In this document: piece after piece, positions 7,458 through 15,432 of the stretch
Numbering within the stretch: position 1 is the first letter of the stretch
How the letters are laid out: each line of letters opens with the position of its first letter
NCBI GenBank assembly: GCA_905215625.1
Contig: CAJMQQ010000028.1
Span: forward strand, 1 to 34,649
Reading direction: 5' to 3'
DNA length: 34,649 bases
From: an uncultured bacterium
GTDB lineage: Bacteria > Bacillota > Clostridia > Lachnospirales > Lachnospiraceae
Made by a program: the position numbers and the translations under genes
The notes under the pieces: model-generated
What the model was told of the DNA's origin: nothing
Databases searched by the model: none
The model's input: the letters and a program-made list of their open reading frames with translations, nothing else

Positions 7458-9796
7458 TCTTTCTTCGCCTCCTCGCTGTCTGTCTTCTGCTTTTTCATCT
7501 TGCTTTTCTCAATCAATTTGTCAAATACCAGCAAAAGCTGAGGCAGAACTGTCATAACCAGAATAATGGAAATCAGGGTTCCTCTTCCCAATGTGGTTCC
7601 CAGAGAAGAAATGGTACCGTCGGAAGTAACTTTTCCGATAATGAATCCGGACGCCATCATAATGGTTCCTGATGTAACAACCGTCGGAAATGCCTGGTTT
7701 AATGATTCGATAATGGCTTCCTTTTTGCTGTCCATCGTTTCCCTCAATGACATATACCGGCTGGTAATCACAATAGCATAGTCAATGGTTGCGCCCATCT
7801 GAATCGCGCTGACAATCAAGTAGCTGACGAAAAATACGGTATCTTTTGTCAGATACGGTACTGAGAAATTAATCCAGATACTGCTCTGGATAGTCAAAAC
7901 CAGAATAACCGGCAGCGCATAGGACTGGAAAGTAAACAACAGAATGACCGCAACAAACAGAGCTGTCAGAATACTGATTTTCAGGTTGTCAGAAACAAAG
8001 GATTTACTTAAATCATAATCGCTGGTTGAGTCGCCTACTACGTATCCTTTCTTATAATATTTATGGATAATGTCGTGAATATCGTCAATGGCCCGGAAGG
8101 TTTCTTCGCCCTCTACCGGCCCTTTCAAAGCAAAAATAATTCTGGAATAATTTTCTCCCTCAAGCTGGGCTCTGGCATCGCAGACAGCATCATATAAATC
8201 ATCGATTTCTTCTGAAGTATCAGATCCAAATGTCAGGCCGCCGCTTTCTTTTTCCGCATAGATAAAATCAACCATATCAATCAGCGGAACCCGGAGTTCA
8301 TCAATACTCTTGGTAAACGCGCTGTACTGGCTGTTTTCTTTTGCATAAAGAAGATACAGCATACGAGACATATTAATATCCTGATCTGCAACAATGGAAA
8401 ATTCCCTTGGACTTAAACTGTCTGCCAGAATATAGTTTCCATCATCATCTACTTCAATGTTTGCAAGACCCATAACGTCGTCTACAGAATCTAATTGCTC
8501 CAGATCATGAATCAGTTCTTTTTCTTTTTCATAATCCCCCTTCGGTACAACAATCGCCGTAGTATTGTTAATGGTAAACGTCTCTTTTATCTTCTTTTTC
8601 GAAGATAAAAACTCATTCATTTTCTCCGCTTCAATGGAATTGACGTCATAAATATACTCGCACTTGTTAGAAAAGACGATCGATGCAACTACAATCACCA
8701 GATAGACTGGAAGTACTATGTATCTGGTTTTTACTACCAGTTTTCCCCATCCGGTAATCTTTGGCACAAAGCTTCTATGTCCCGTCTTTTCAATGGCTTT
8801 TGCTGAGAATACAATCAAAGCCGGGAGAAAAAGGAATACCGTAATCAGACTGAATAAAATCGCTTTGGACATGACTCTTCCCAAGTCCATGCCTAGCTGG
8901 AACTGCATCAGCATCAAAGCAACCATACCAGAAACGGTAGTAAGGCTGCTGGAGGAAATTTCCGGAATGGCTTTGCTTAATGCAACGGTAGCCGCTTCAA
9001 TGACGTCATATTTCTGATGTTCTTCCATAAAACGATGCAGAAGAATAATTGCATAGTCAATGGACATGGCAAGCTGCAAAACCGTACCTACCGCATTGGT
9101 TACAAAGGATACGGATCCAAACCAGTAGTTGGTTCCCATATTTAAAATAGCCGATACCACAAAGGTAACCACGAAAATTCCGATTTCTGCATACGTGCCG
9201 GATGTAAACAGAAGAACTGCAAAAATGATTACAGCCACCAGCGCCAGAATCATTTTCATATCTTCCTGAAGCTGGGCTGCATCGTCTTTATCGACTGTGG
9301 TATACACATAAGATTCATATCCATCCAGCTGCTGCCGTACTTCTGCAATTGCTTTCTGGGACAAATCCGTGTCTTCTTCTTCATCAAACGTCAGGGTAAA
9401 CAAGGCGCTGGCGTCTTTATAGTAATCGGTTATGGCGCTGTCCTTATATGTACTGTCTGCCTCATCCCAGTCATAGAACGAAACTGCTGCGATTCCCTCT
9501 ATCTCTTCCAGTTCTCCAGCTAATTTCTGGGCCTGTTCATAGGTAATATTCGACACCATAATTTTTGCACTGCCAAATGTAGAAAATTCCTCTTCCATCA
9601 GATCCAGACCGATTCTGGTTTCTGTTGTCTCCGGCAGATAATCCGTCAGGGACTGGATGATCTCAACCTTTGGAATTGATATAATACAATAGATGCAGGC
9701 TGCTACAAACATTAATGTAACCACAACTCTTTGCTTTACAATAATGCCGGCTATCCGCATCATCATATTTCCTTTTTCTTTTTCCTTTTCCTGCAT
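7454..9796 (-). CDS. MMPL/RND-family transporter
   Basis: A 780-residue polytopic protein with the duplicated RND layout: membrane segment at about 22-42, extracellular domain about 45-180, a group of five or so segments from 183 to 335, a segment at 357-376, second extracellular domain about 377-600, and a last group from 606 to 757. Each half carries the Asp-Tyr pair that forms the proton relay in MmpL3-type proteins: D247-Y248 (MSIDYA) and D672-Y673 (ATIDYA), so it is probably a proton-driven exporter of lipids, drugs or peptides. GGAG stands 8 bases before the ATG at 9796; ATGs near 9766 are an alternative that removes a MQEKEKEKGN leader. It lies 21 bases after the kinase-like gene and overlaps the GLUG gene by four bases. 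The substrate cannot be told from sequence. Confidence 0.9.
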   Translation of the reverse strand: MQEKEKEKGNMMMRIAGIIVKQRVVVTLMFVAACIYCIISIPKVEIIQSLTDYLPETTETRIGLDLMEEEFSTFGSAKIMVSNITYEQAQKLAGELEEIEGIAAVSFYDWDEADSTYKDSAITDYYKDASALFTLTFDEEEDTDLSQKAIAEVRQQLDGYESYVYTTVDKDDAAQLQEDMKMILALVAVIIFAVLLFTSGTYAEIGIFVVTFVVSAILNMGTNYWFGSVSFVTNAVGTVLQLAMSIDYAIILLHRFMEEHQKYDVIEAATVALSKAIPEISSSSLTTVSGMVALMLMQFQLGMDLGRVMSKAILFSLITVFLFLPALIVFSAKAIEKTGHRSFVPKITGWGKLVVKTRYIVLPVYLVIVVASIVFSNKCEYIYDVNSIEAEKMNEFLSSKKKIKETFTINNTTAIVVPKGDYEKEKELIHDLEQLDSVDDVMGLANIEVDDDGNYILADSLSPREFSIVADQDINMSRMLYLLYAKENSQYSAFTKSIDELRVPLIDMVDFIYAEKESGGLTFGSDTSEEIDDLYDAVCDARAQLEGENYSRIIFALKGPVEGEETFRAIDDIHDIIHKYYKKGYVVGDSTSDYDLSKSFVSDNLKISILTALFVAVILLFTFQSYALPVILVLTIQSSIWINFSVPYLTKDTVFFVSYLIVSAIQMGATIDYAIVITSRYMSLRETMDSKKEAIIESLNQAFPTVVTSGTIMMASGFIIGKVTSDGTISSLGTTLGRGTLISIILVMTVLPQLLLVFDKLIEKSKMKKQKTDSEEAKKE

Positions 9797-9817
9797 AATC
9801 GTCTCTCCATCTCCAGG

Positions 9818-10429
9818 TTATGTTGTCTGTTCCGCTGATAATTCTAAAATAATCTGCTGGGCAATACTGGACAGGCTTGCTTTGGAAGAGTCAAAATATA
9901 AATCATAACTCTTTGGATCTCCCCACTTCTGTCCAGTATGGGTTTCATAATAGTGTTTTCTCATTTTATCTTTTTTCTTAATAACAGACTCTGCTACCCA
10001 TTTTGTCAGGCCGTCCCGTTCCATAACCCTCTTAATCCGCGTTTCCAGAGGAGCTGCAATAAATACGCTGAGTACCGGAAAATCGCTTTCTTCCAGAACG
10101 TAATCTGCGCATCTTCCTACGAATACCCCTTTTCCGCTTTCCGCCAGCTTACGGATAATATCGCTTTGGAGTTCAAACAATGCTTCTGCTGTCGGTATCC
10201 CTTTATGGGCATTTTCATTTCCTCTGTAGTTCAGCTCATAAAAATAATTATTATGCTTTTTTTCGTCATACTTAGCCAGCTTCTGCTCCGACAAAGCGCC
10301 TCTTTCTGCTGCCAATGTCAGCAGTTCCTTATCATAATATGGAATTCCCAACTCATCTGCTATTAGTTGCCCGACCTTATGTCCGCCGCTTCCAAACTGC
10401 CGCCCAATACTTATCAGACTGTATTCCAT
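9818..10429 (-). CDS. Cytidylate-kinase-like family protein (AAA_26)
   Basis: A 203-residue P-loop protein. It begins EYSLISIGRQFGSGGHKVG and continues LGIPYYDKELL, typical of the cytidylate-kinase-like family found widely in Clostridia. The P-loop is degenerate: GSGGHK instead of GxxGxGKS/T. Later blocks include GVFVGRCADYVL (about 100-111), VFIAAPLETRIKRV and YYETHTGQKWGDPKSYDLYFDSS, all usual for the family, whose physiological substrate is not established. It is the first gene of the MMPL unit, with TGGAGG before its ATG and a leader of about 72 bases from the promoter at 10508-10536. A nucleotide-binding protein at the head of an exporter unit is not an obvious functional fit; true CMP kinase (Cmk) is a different family. 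Confidence 0.8.
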   Translation of the reverse strand: MEYSLISIGRQFGSGGHKVGQLIADELGIPYYDKELLTLAAERGALSEQKLAKYDEKKHNNYFYELNYRGNENAHKGIPTAEALFELQSDIIRKLAESGKGVFVGRCADYVLEESDFPVLSVFIAAPLETRIKRVMERDGLTKWVAESVIKKKDKMRKHYYETHTGQKWGDPKSYDLYFDSSKASLSSIAQQIILELSAEQTT

Positions 10430-10486
10430 GCTTTCAACCTCCAGCTCTTGATTCTGTATACCTTTTCAAAGACTTAACTCAAATAA

Positions 10487-10515
10487 TTGACTTTCGTTAC
10501 GCAAAGAATTATAAT
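10487..10515 (+). promoter_or_regulatory. Promoter of the tetR-type gene
   Basis: TTGACT (10487-10492), 17-base spacer, perfect TATAAT (10510-10515). The predicted start is near 10522, giving a leader of about 84 bases to the ATG at 10606. The -10 overlaps the -10 of the opposite-strand promoter. Confidence 0.75.
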
Positions 10516-10536
10516 AAGATTAACAAAAAGATACAA
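10508..10536 (-). promoter_or_regulatory. Promoter of the kinase-like/MMPL/GLUG unit
   Basis: Read on the minus strand: TTGTAT (10531-10536), 17-base spacer, perfect TATAAT (10508-10513). The predicted start is near 10502, about 72 bases before the ATG at 10429. The -10 shares ATTATAAT with the tetR promoter on the other strand, so the two promoters cannot be occupied together. Confidence 0.7.
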
Positions 10537-10554
10537 GGTACAATTATCTTATTA
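10512..10554. promoter_or_regulatory. Candidate TetR operator: nested inverted repeats between divergent promoters
   Basis: An outer inverted repeat TAATAAGAT (10512-10520) / ATCTTATTA (10546-10554) encloses a second one, AAGATA (10528-10533) / TATCTT (10545-10550), with 11 bases between the inner arms. Two related direct copies, AAGGTACAATTAT (about 10535) and AAAGTACCATAAT (about 10572), lie in and after it. The inner repeat covers the -35 of the minus-strand promoter. The AT-rich context makes chance palindromes likely, so the precise site is uncertain. Confidence 0.4.
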
Positions 10555-10605
10555 AAGTAAATTAATTGACTAAAGTACCATAATAGTTTCCAAACGGAGG
10601 ATGAG

Positions 10606-11190
10606 ATGAAGAAGAACTTAGATTTACGAGTCCAAAAGACTTACCGCAGTTTAACACAGGCCATGCAGGAACTGCTTTCGGAAAAAGGATTAGATGAAAT
10701 CACCGTTACCGAATTATGTGAACGAGCCCAGACACGAAAAGCTACCTTTTACAAACATTTTGGAGATAAGTACGAATTGTTTACTTTTATGATACGGGAA
10801 CTCCAAGAAGAGTATGACAATTCCGTCCAGGAAACTGCCAACGACCATGATGCGGAAGCCTACTACACAGGTATGTTTTTGTATTACTTGGACTTTTTGG
10901 AAAAACATGAAGACATCTTTTTGAAAATCCTGTCTTCCCCTTCCCACGAAACGATTATCGCCCTTTTATCGGAACAGTTAAAAGCCCATCTGACCATACA
11001 TATGAAAGAAGATCAGAAAAAAGGCCGTCCCTTAGGACCTTATCCGGAGCTTCTGGCTGCTATGTATACAGGCATCATCGTATTTGCTGCCCGTTGGTGG
11101 ATTACCCAGGAAGTAAGGATTGATAAAAAAGATGTGGTAAAATATTTCGAGACCCTGGTTCCATCAAAAAGAAGTCCTGAACTTGTTTAA
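10606..11190 (+). CDS. TetR/AcrR-family transcriptional regulator
   Basis: A 194-residue regulator. The N-terminal DNA-binding domain is clear, with the helix-turn-helix at about 31-58 (EITVTELCERAQTRKATFYKHFGDKYEL). The C-terminal part (about 75-185, with GPYPELLAAMYTGIIVFAARWWI) resembles the TetR_C_8 / DhaS-like ligand domain of Firmicutes. CGGAGG precedes the ATG. The gene is divergent from the kinase-like/MMPL/GLUG unit and their promoters overlap, the usual arrangement for a repressor controlling an exporter and itself. The ligand is unknown; an exported compound or membrane-active agent would be typical for TetR-MMPL pairs. Confidence 0.92.
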   Translation: MKKNLDLRVQKTYRSLTQAMQELLSEKGLDEITVTELCERAQTRKATFYKHFGDKYELFTFMIRELQEEYDNSVQETANDHDAEAYYTGMFLYYLDFLEKHEDIFLKILSSPSHETIIALLSEQLKAHLTIHMKEDQKKGRPLGPYPELLAAMYTGIIVFAARWWITQEVRIDKKDVVKYFETLVPSKRSPELV

Positions 11191-11251
11191 ATAAAATGCC
11201 GGAAATAAGGATCCAGTCATTCAGAGCTGCCTTATCTCCGGCTTATTTTAT
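11191..11251. terminator. Bidirectional terminator between tetR and tpiA
   Basis: Arms GCCGGAAATAAGG (11198-11210) and CCTTATCTCCGGC (11230-11242) pair with one small internal mismatch. TTATTTTAT follows on the plus strand and, on the minus strand, ATTTTATTT, so it can end both the tetR transcript and the convergent gap-pgk-tpiA transcript. Confidence 0.85.
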
Positions 11252-11270
11252 GTGAAAACTATTAAATTAA

Positions 11271-12020
11271 TTATTTATTGTAGCAAACAATCTTGCCAAA
11301 ATCTGGCTTTAAGGAAGCGCCGCCTACTAAACCGCCGTCAATGTCAGGCTGTGCAAACAGTTCTGCTGCATTGCCCGCATTTACGGAACCGCCGTACTGA
11401 ATACGGATTGCTTCTGCAGTTGCCTCGTCGTAAATCTCGCCGATGCACTGACGGATTGCTGCACAAACCTCTTCTGCCTGCTCGGTAGTAGCAGTCTTGC
11501 CAGTACCGATTGCCCAGATTGGCTCGTAAGCAATGACTGTAGTCTTAGCCTGATCTGCGGTTACGTTTAAGAACGCAATCTTAATCTGCTGACGAATCCA
11601 GTCAATGGTAATGCCCTGCTCTCTCTGAGTCAGAGTCTCGCCGCAGCAGATGATTGGAGTAATACCATACTCTAATGCTTTTAATACTTTCTTGTTAACC
11701 GTCTCATCGGTCTCTGCGAAGTATTCTCTTCTCTCAGAATGACCGATTACTACGTATTTAACGCCTGCATCTACTAACATCTTAGGAGAAATTTCTCCAG
11801 TGTAAGCGCCCTTATCCTCAAAGTACATATTCTCAGCACCGATGTGGATGTTGGTTCCCTTGGCTGCTTCCATAGCTGGAATGATGTCAATTGCAGGAAC
11901 GCAGAATACTACGTCTACATCATCGTTTGCTACTAATGGCTTTAAGGTATTTACTAACTCAACCGCCTCGGTTGGAGTCATGTTCATTTTCCAGTTTCCT
12001 GCTACAATTTTCTTTCTCAT
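11271..12020 (-). CDS. tpiA: Triosephosphate isomerase
   Basis: A 249-residue TIM-barrel enzyme that interconverts dihydroxyacetone phosphate and glyceraldehyde 3-phosphate in glycolysis. Catalytic residues are present: Asn9 and Lys11 (AGNWKMN), His94 (VIGHSERR) and Glu166 (AYEPIWAIGTGK); the phosphate-binding QYGGSVNAGN and GGLVGGASL loops are intact near the C-terminus. CAGGGGG precedes the ATG. It is the last gene of gap-pgk-tpiA, 17 bases after pgk, and is followed by the bidirectional terminator. Length is normal for the family. Confidence 0.98.
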   Translation of the reverse strand: MRKKIVAGNWKMNMTPTEAVELVNTLKPLVANDDVDVVFCVPAIDIIPAMEAAKGTNIHIGAENMYFEDKGAYTGEISPKMLVDAGVKYVVIGHSERREYFAETDETVNKKVLKALEYGITPIICCGETLTQREQGITIDWIRQQIKIAFLNVTADQAKTTVIAYEPIWAIGTGKTATTEQAEEVCAAIRQCIGEIYDEATAEAIRIQYGGSVNAGNAAELFAQPDIDGGLVGGASLKPDFGKIVCYNK

Positions 12021-12037
12021 TGATTTTGTCCCCCTGA

Positions 12038-13243
12038 TTATTTATCGTTAGCTGCTGCTACGCCTGGAAGCTCCTTACCCTCTAAGAACTCTAAGGAAGC
12101 ACCGCCGCCAGTAGAAATATGGGTCATCTTATCGCCAAATCCTAACTGGTTTACTGCTGCTGCAGAATCGCCGCCGCCGATAATGGTGGTTGCATCCGTT
12201 TCAGCCAGTGCCTTTGCTACTGCAATAGTACCTGCTGCTAAGGTTGGGTTCTCGAATACGCCCATCGGTCCGTTCCATACAACGGTCTTTGCGCTCTTAA
12301 CTGCTTCTGCGTAAAGCTCTGCAGTCTTAGGTCCGATGTCAACGCCTTCTCTGTCTGCTGGGATCTCATCTACAGAAACAACTACAGTCTCTACAGGAGC
12401 GTCGATTGGGTTCGGGAAATCTGCGATGGTAACTGCATCAACTGGAAGAAGCAGCTTCTTGCCCAGCTTCTCAGCCTTTTCCATCATTTCTTTGCAGTAG
12501 TCAATCTTGGTATCGTCTACTAAGGACTTACCAATCTCTTTGCCCTGTGCCTTTAAGAAGGTGTAAGCCATACCGCCGCCGATAATCAGGGTATCGCACT
12601 TCTCTAACAGATTGGAGATAACGTTTAACTTATCTGCTACCTTTGCGCCGCCTAAGATTGCAACGAATGGACGAACCGGATTCTCAACTGCATTGCCTAA
12701 GAAGTCGATTTCCTTCTGCATTAAGTAACCAACTACTGCAGTATCTACATACTGGGTAACGCCTACGTTGGAGCAGTGTGCTCTGTGAGCGGTACCGAAT
12801 GCGTCGTTTACGTATACATCACACAGGGAAGCCAGCTCTTTGCTGAACTCTTCGCCGTTCTTGGTTTCTTCTTTACGGTAACGGGTATTCTCTAACAGAA
12901 CAACCTCTCCGTCCTTCATAGCTTCTACTGCTGCCTTTGCGTTTGGTCCAACCACTTCTGGATCTGCTGCAAACTTTACTTCCTGGCCTAACAGTTCGCT
13001 AAGTCTTGCTGCTACAGGTGCTAAAGATAACTCTGGCTTTGGTTCTCCCTTCGGCTTGCCTAAATGGGAGCAAAGAATTACCTTGCCGCCGTCAGCAATC
13101 AGTTTCTTAATCGTTGGCAGAGCAGCTACCAGACGGTTTTCGTCTGTGATCTTGCCCTCTTTTAACGGTACGTTGAAATCACATCTGCAAAGAACGCGTT
13201 TGCCCTTTACATTAATATCATCTACAGATTTTTTATTCAGCAT
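12038..13243 (-). CDS. pgk: Phosphoglycerate kinase
   Basis: A 401-residue cytosolic enzyme that transfers phosphate from 1,3-bisphosphoglycerate to ADP. Family blocks include RVLCRCDFNVPL near the N-terminus, the substrate-binding HLGKPKG, ILGGAKVADK in the middle, NGPMGVFE and the C-terminal nucleotide-site block TIIGGGDSAAAV with STGGGASLEFLEGKELPG. AAGGAG lies 8 bases before the ATG at 13243; the frame stays open nine codons further upstream but without a ribosome site. It lies between gap and tpiA in the same orientation, with a perfect hairpin in the gap-pgk spacer that may tune its expression relative to gap. Confidence 0.98.
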   Translation of the reverse strand: MLNKKSVDDINVKGKRVLCRCDFNVPLKEGKITDENRLVAALPTIKKLIADGGKVILCSHLGKPKGEPKPELSLAPVAARLSELLGQEVKFAADPEVVGPNAKAAVEAMKDGEVVLLENTRYRKEETKNGEEFSKELASLCDVYVNDAFGTAHRAHCSNVGVTQYVDTAVVGYLMQKEIDFLGNAVENPVRPFVAILGGAKVADKLNVISNLLEKCDTLIIGGGMAYTFLKAQGKEIGKSLVDDTKIDYCKEMMEKAEKLGKKLLLPVDAVTIADFPNPIDAPVETVVVSVDEIPADREGVDIGPKTAELYAEAVKSAKTVVWNGPMGVFENPTLAAGTIAVAKALAETDATTIIGGGDSAAAVNQLGFGDKMTHISTGGGASLEFLEGKELPGVAAANDK

Positions 13244-13273
13244 GGGAATAACTCCTTTCTTCTCTATCAAATG

Positions 13274-13304
13274 ATAAAAGGGTCCGGTCCAAAAGACCGG
13301 ACCC
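13274..13304 (-). terminator. Intercistronic hairpin between gap and pgk (partial terminator or processing/stability element)
   Basis: A perfect 10-base-pair GC-rich stem (13280-13289 with 13295-13304) closes a 5-base loop. On the minus strand it is followed by TTTTAT and then other bases, a short U tract. It lies 19 bases after the gap stop and about 36 before the pgk start. pgk has no clear promoter of its own downstream of it, so termination is probably incomplete. Confidence 0.65.
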
Positions 13305-13323
13305 CATCAGGTCTAAGGTACAA

Positions 13324-14355
13324 TTATGCTAATTCAGCAAAGTACTTAATGGTTCTAACCATCTGGCTGGTGTAGGAGTTCTCGTTGTCATACCAAGAAA
13401 CAACCTGTACCTGATATAAATCATCGCCAATCTTGGAAACCATAGTCTGAGTAGCATCGAATAAGGAACCGAACTTCATGCCGATAACGTCAGAAGATAC
13501 GATTGGATCCTCGTTGTAGCCGAAGGATGCGCTTGCTGCTGCCTTCATAGCTGCGTTGATGCCTTCTACAGTAACGTCTGCACCCTTAACAACTGCAGTT
13601 AAGATGGTGGTAGAACCGGTCGGTACCGGAACACGCTGTGCAGAACCGATGAGCTTGCCATTTAACTCTGGGATAACCAGGCCGATTGCCTTTGCAGCAC
13701 CGGTGGAGTTTGGAACGATGTTAGCAGCGCCTGCTCTTGCCCTTCTTAAGTCGCCCTTTCTGTGAGGACCGTCTAAGATCATCTGGTCGCCAGTGTAAGC
13801 ATGGATGGTGCTCATGATACCAGACTGGATTGGAGCATAGTCGTTTAATGCCTTAGCCATAGGAGCTAAGCAGTTGGTTGTACAAGAAGCTGCGGAAATA
13901 ATCTGATCGTCAGCAGTTAAGGTATCCTCGTTTACGCTGAATACGATGGTCTTTAAGTCGTTGCCTGCTGGAGCAGAGATAACAACTTTCTTAGCGCCTG
14001 CGTTGATGTGAGCCATAGCTTTGTCCTTCTTGCAGTAGAAGCCAGTGCACTCTAATACTACGTCTACGCCAAGTTCTCCCCAAGGAAGATCTGCTGCGTT
14101 TGGTTCTTTATAAATGGTAATGGTCTTGCCGTCAACGATGATGCAGCCTTCACCTGCTTCTACAGTGTGCTTGCCTTCACCGATATGTCCGCAATATCCA
14201 CCCTGAGCGGTATCATACTTTAACAGATTTGCTAACATCTTTGGATCTGTTAAATCGTTGATAGCTACTACATCATATCCTTCTGCACCAAACATCTGTC
14301 TGAAAGCCAGACGACCAATACGGCCAAAACCATTGATAGCTACTTTTACTGCCAT
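13324..14355 (-). CDS. gap: Glyceraldehyde-3-phosphate dehydrogenase, type I (NAD-dependent)
   Basis: A 343-residue enzyme that oxidises and phosphorylates glyceraldehyde 3-phosphate to 1,3-bisphosphoglycerate. The Rossmann start VAINGFGRIGRL is followed by Asp34 (AIND), which favours NAD over NADP. The active site shows Cys158 (SAASCTTNC) and His185 (STIHAYTGDQ). The S-loop region (RRARAGAANIVPNSTGAAKA) and the C-terminal WYDNENSY block are present. TAGGAGG precedes the ATG by about 10 bases. It is the first gene of gap-pgk-tpiA, with a good promoter just upstream, and is followed by the intercistronic hairpin. Confidence 0.98.
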   Translation of the reverse strand: MAVKVAINGFGRIGRLAFRQMFGAEGYDVVAINDLTDPKMLANLLKYDTAQGGYCGHIGEGKHTVEAGEGCIIVDGKTITIYKEPNAADLPWGELGVDVVLECTGFYCKKDKAMAHINAGAKKVVISAPAGNDLKTIVFSVNEDTLTADDQIISAASCTTNCLAPMAKALNDYAPIQSGIMSTIHAYTGDQMILDGPHRKGDLRRARAGAANIVPNSTGAAKAIGLVIPELNGKLIGSAQRVPVPTGSTTILTAVVKGADVTVEGINAAMKAAASASFGYNEDPIVSSDVIGMKFGSLFDATQTMVSKIGDDLYQVQVVSWYDNENSYTSQMVRTIKYFAELA

Positions 14356-14409
14356 GATTAAATTCCTCCTAATTAATAAACTTGTTAAATATTAATCAAC
14401 CTATGCCTT

Positions 14410-14438
14410 ATTGTACAAAATTTTCCTGGAAATAGCAA
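14410..14438 (-). promoter_or_regulatory. Promoter of gap-pgk-tpiA
   Basis: Minus strand: TTGCTA (14433-14438), 17-base spacer, TACAAT (14410-14415). The start is expected near 14404, about 48 bases before the gap ATG. An A-rich stretch just upstream of the -35 may serve as an UP element. Confidence 0.65.
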
Positions 14439-14478
14439 GTCCTTTTTTGAATTTAGTGGTGGTTTTTCTGATGATTTC

Positions 14479-14487
14479 TGATATACT
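14479..14487 (+). promoter_or_regulatory. Extended -10 promoter candidate for hisJ-sdaAB-sdaAA
   Basis: TGATATACT forms an extended -10 (TG at 14479-14480, TATACT at 14482-14487). No good -35 lies 16-18 bases upstream, as is common for extended -10 promoters. The start would be near 14494, 52 bases before the ATG at 14546. Confidence 0.5.
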
Positions 14488-14545
14488 AAGGTATTGGAGA
14501 GCAAAACTTTTTTCTTTAAAATACTTCGAAAGGCGGTTATTTCCC

Positions 14546-15391
14546 ATGAGTCTGATTTCCCATGCTGCCATAATTCCCGGAACGTCTGGCAGGATTCTGG
14601 CCGATACCCATGTACATACCGAATTTTCCGGCGATTCCAGCACCCCTGTGCACAGCCAGATTAAGCAGGCCCTTGCCCTTGGTATGAAAGAAATCTGCAT
14701 TACGGATCACCACGATCTGGAAGCCCCATCTGAGATTGATTTTACTCTGGATTTAGACCGTTATGTACCGTCTATCCAGTCTGTCCAGGCCGCATATCAG
14801 GGAAAAATTGCAGTACGTCTTGGCATTGAACTTGGACTGCAGCTTCCCATTGCCGAAGACCTGTCCCGTCTGACCGCAGCCTATCCATTTGACTATGTTA
14901 TCGGTTCCAATCATTTTGTAGATCATATGGATCCCTATTTTCCCGCTTATTTTGAGGGACGGACTGAGGGAGAAGGCTACCGAAGGTACTTTGAGTCCAC
15001 TCTGGAACGGATTCAGGCAATCCCTGACTTTGACGTGCTGGGCCACTTAGATTATGTAGTCCGGTACGGCCCTAATAAAAACCGGGATTATTCCTATAAT
15101 AAATACCAGGATCTTATTGAGCCGATTTTAAAAAATCTTGTGGAAACCGGACGCGGCCTGGAATGCAATACCGGCGGTTATAAATACGGACTTGGCCATC
15201 CAAATCCGGCCGAAGACGTTTTAAAACGCTATCTGGAATTAGGCGGAGAAATTATTACCCTGGGATCCGATGCCCACGAACCAGCTCATTTAGCCTTTGA
15301 TTTTACCCGTGCAAGAGAGGTCCTGACAAAGATCGGTTTCCGGTATTATGCGGTTTATTCCCAGAGAATTCCCCACTTTTATCCTCTCTAA
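14546..15391 (+). CDS. PHP-domain phosphatase, histidinol-phosphatase (HisJ) type
   Basis: A 281-residue metal-dependent PHP-family phosphoesterase, most like HisJ/HisK histidinol-phosphatases that make histidinol in histidine synthesis. Metal-binding motifs appear in order: DTHVHTEFSGDS (His22, His24), ITDHHD (about 53-58), GIELGLQ, GSNHFVDH, LGHLDYVVRYG and the C-terminal GSDAHEP. AAAGGCGG before the ATG at 14546 fixes the start; the longer frame to 14411 would run through the promoter region and add a non-PHP leader. No other his gene is in the window, so a different phosphoester substrate remains possible. The sdaAB gene follows by about 40 bases. Confidence 0.82.
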   Translation: MSLISHAAIIPGTSGRILADTHVHTEFSGDSSTPVHSQIKQALALGMKEICITDHHDLEAPSEIDFTLDLDRYVPSIQSVQAAYQGKIAVRLGIELGLQLPIAEDLSRLTAAYPFDYVIGSNHFVDHMDPYFPAYFEGRTEGEGYRRYFESTLERIQAIPDFDVLGHLDYVVRYGPNKNRDYSYNKYQDLIEPILKNLVETGRGLECNTGGYKYGLGHPNPAEDVLKRYLELGGEIITLGSDAHEPAHLAFDFTRAREVLTKIGFRYYAVYSQRIPHFYPL

Positions 15392-15432
15392 TGCAGAAAA
15401 ATCCATCTATTTTACGGAGGTTTTATTTTCTT

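Noticed and set aside
14411..14545. 45-residue N-terminal extension of the HisJ-type gene
   Set aside because: It starts on a non-standard position inside the promoter region and does not match PHP proteins; a ribosome site supports 14546.
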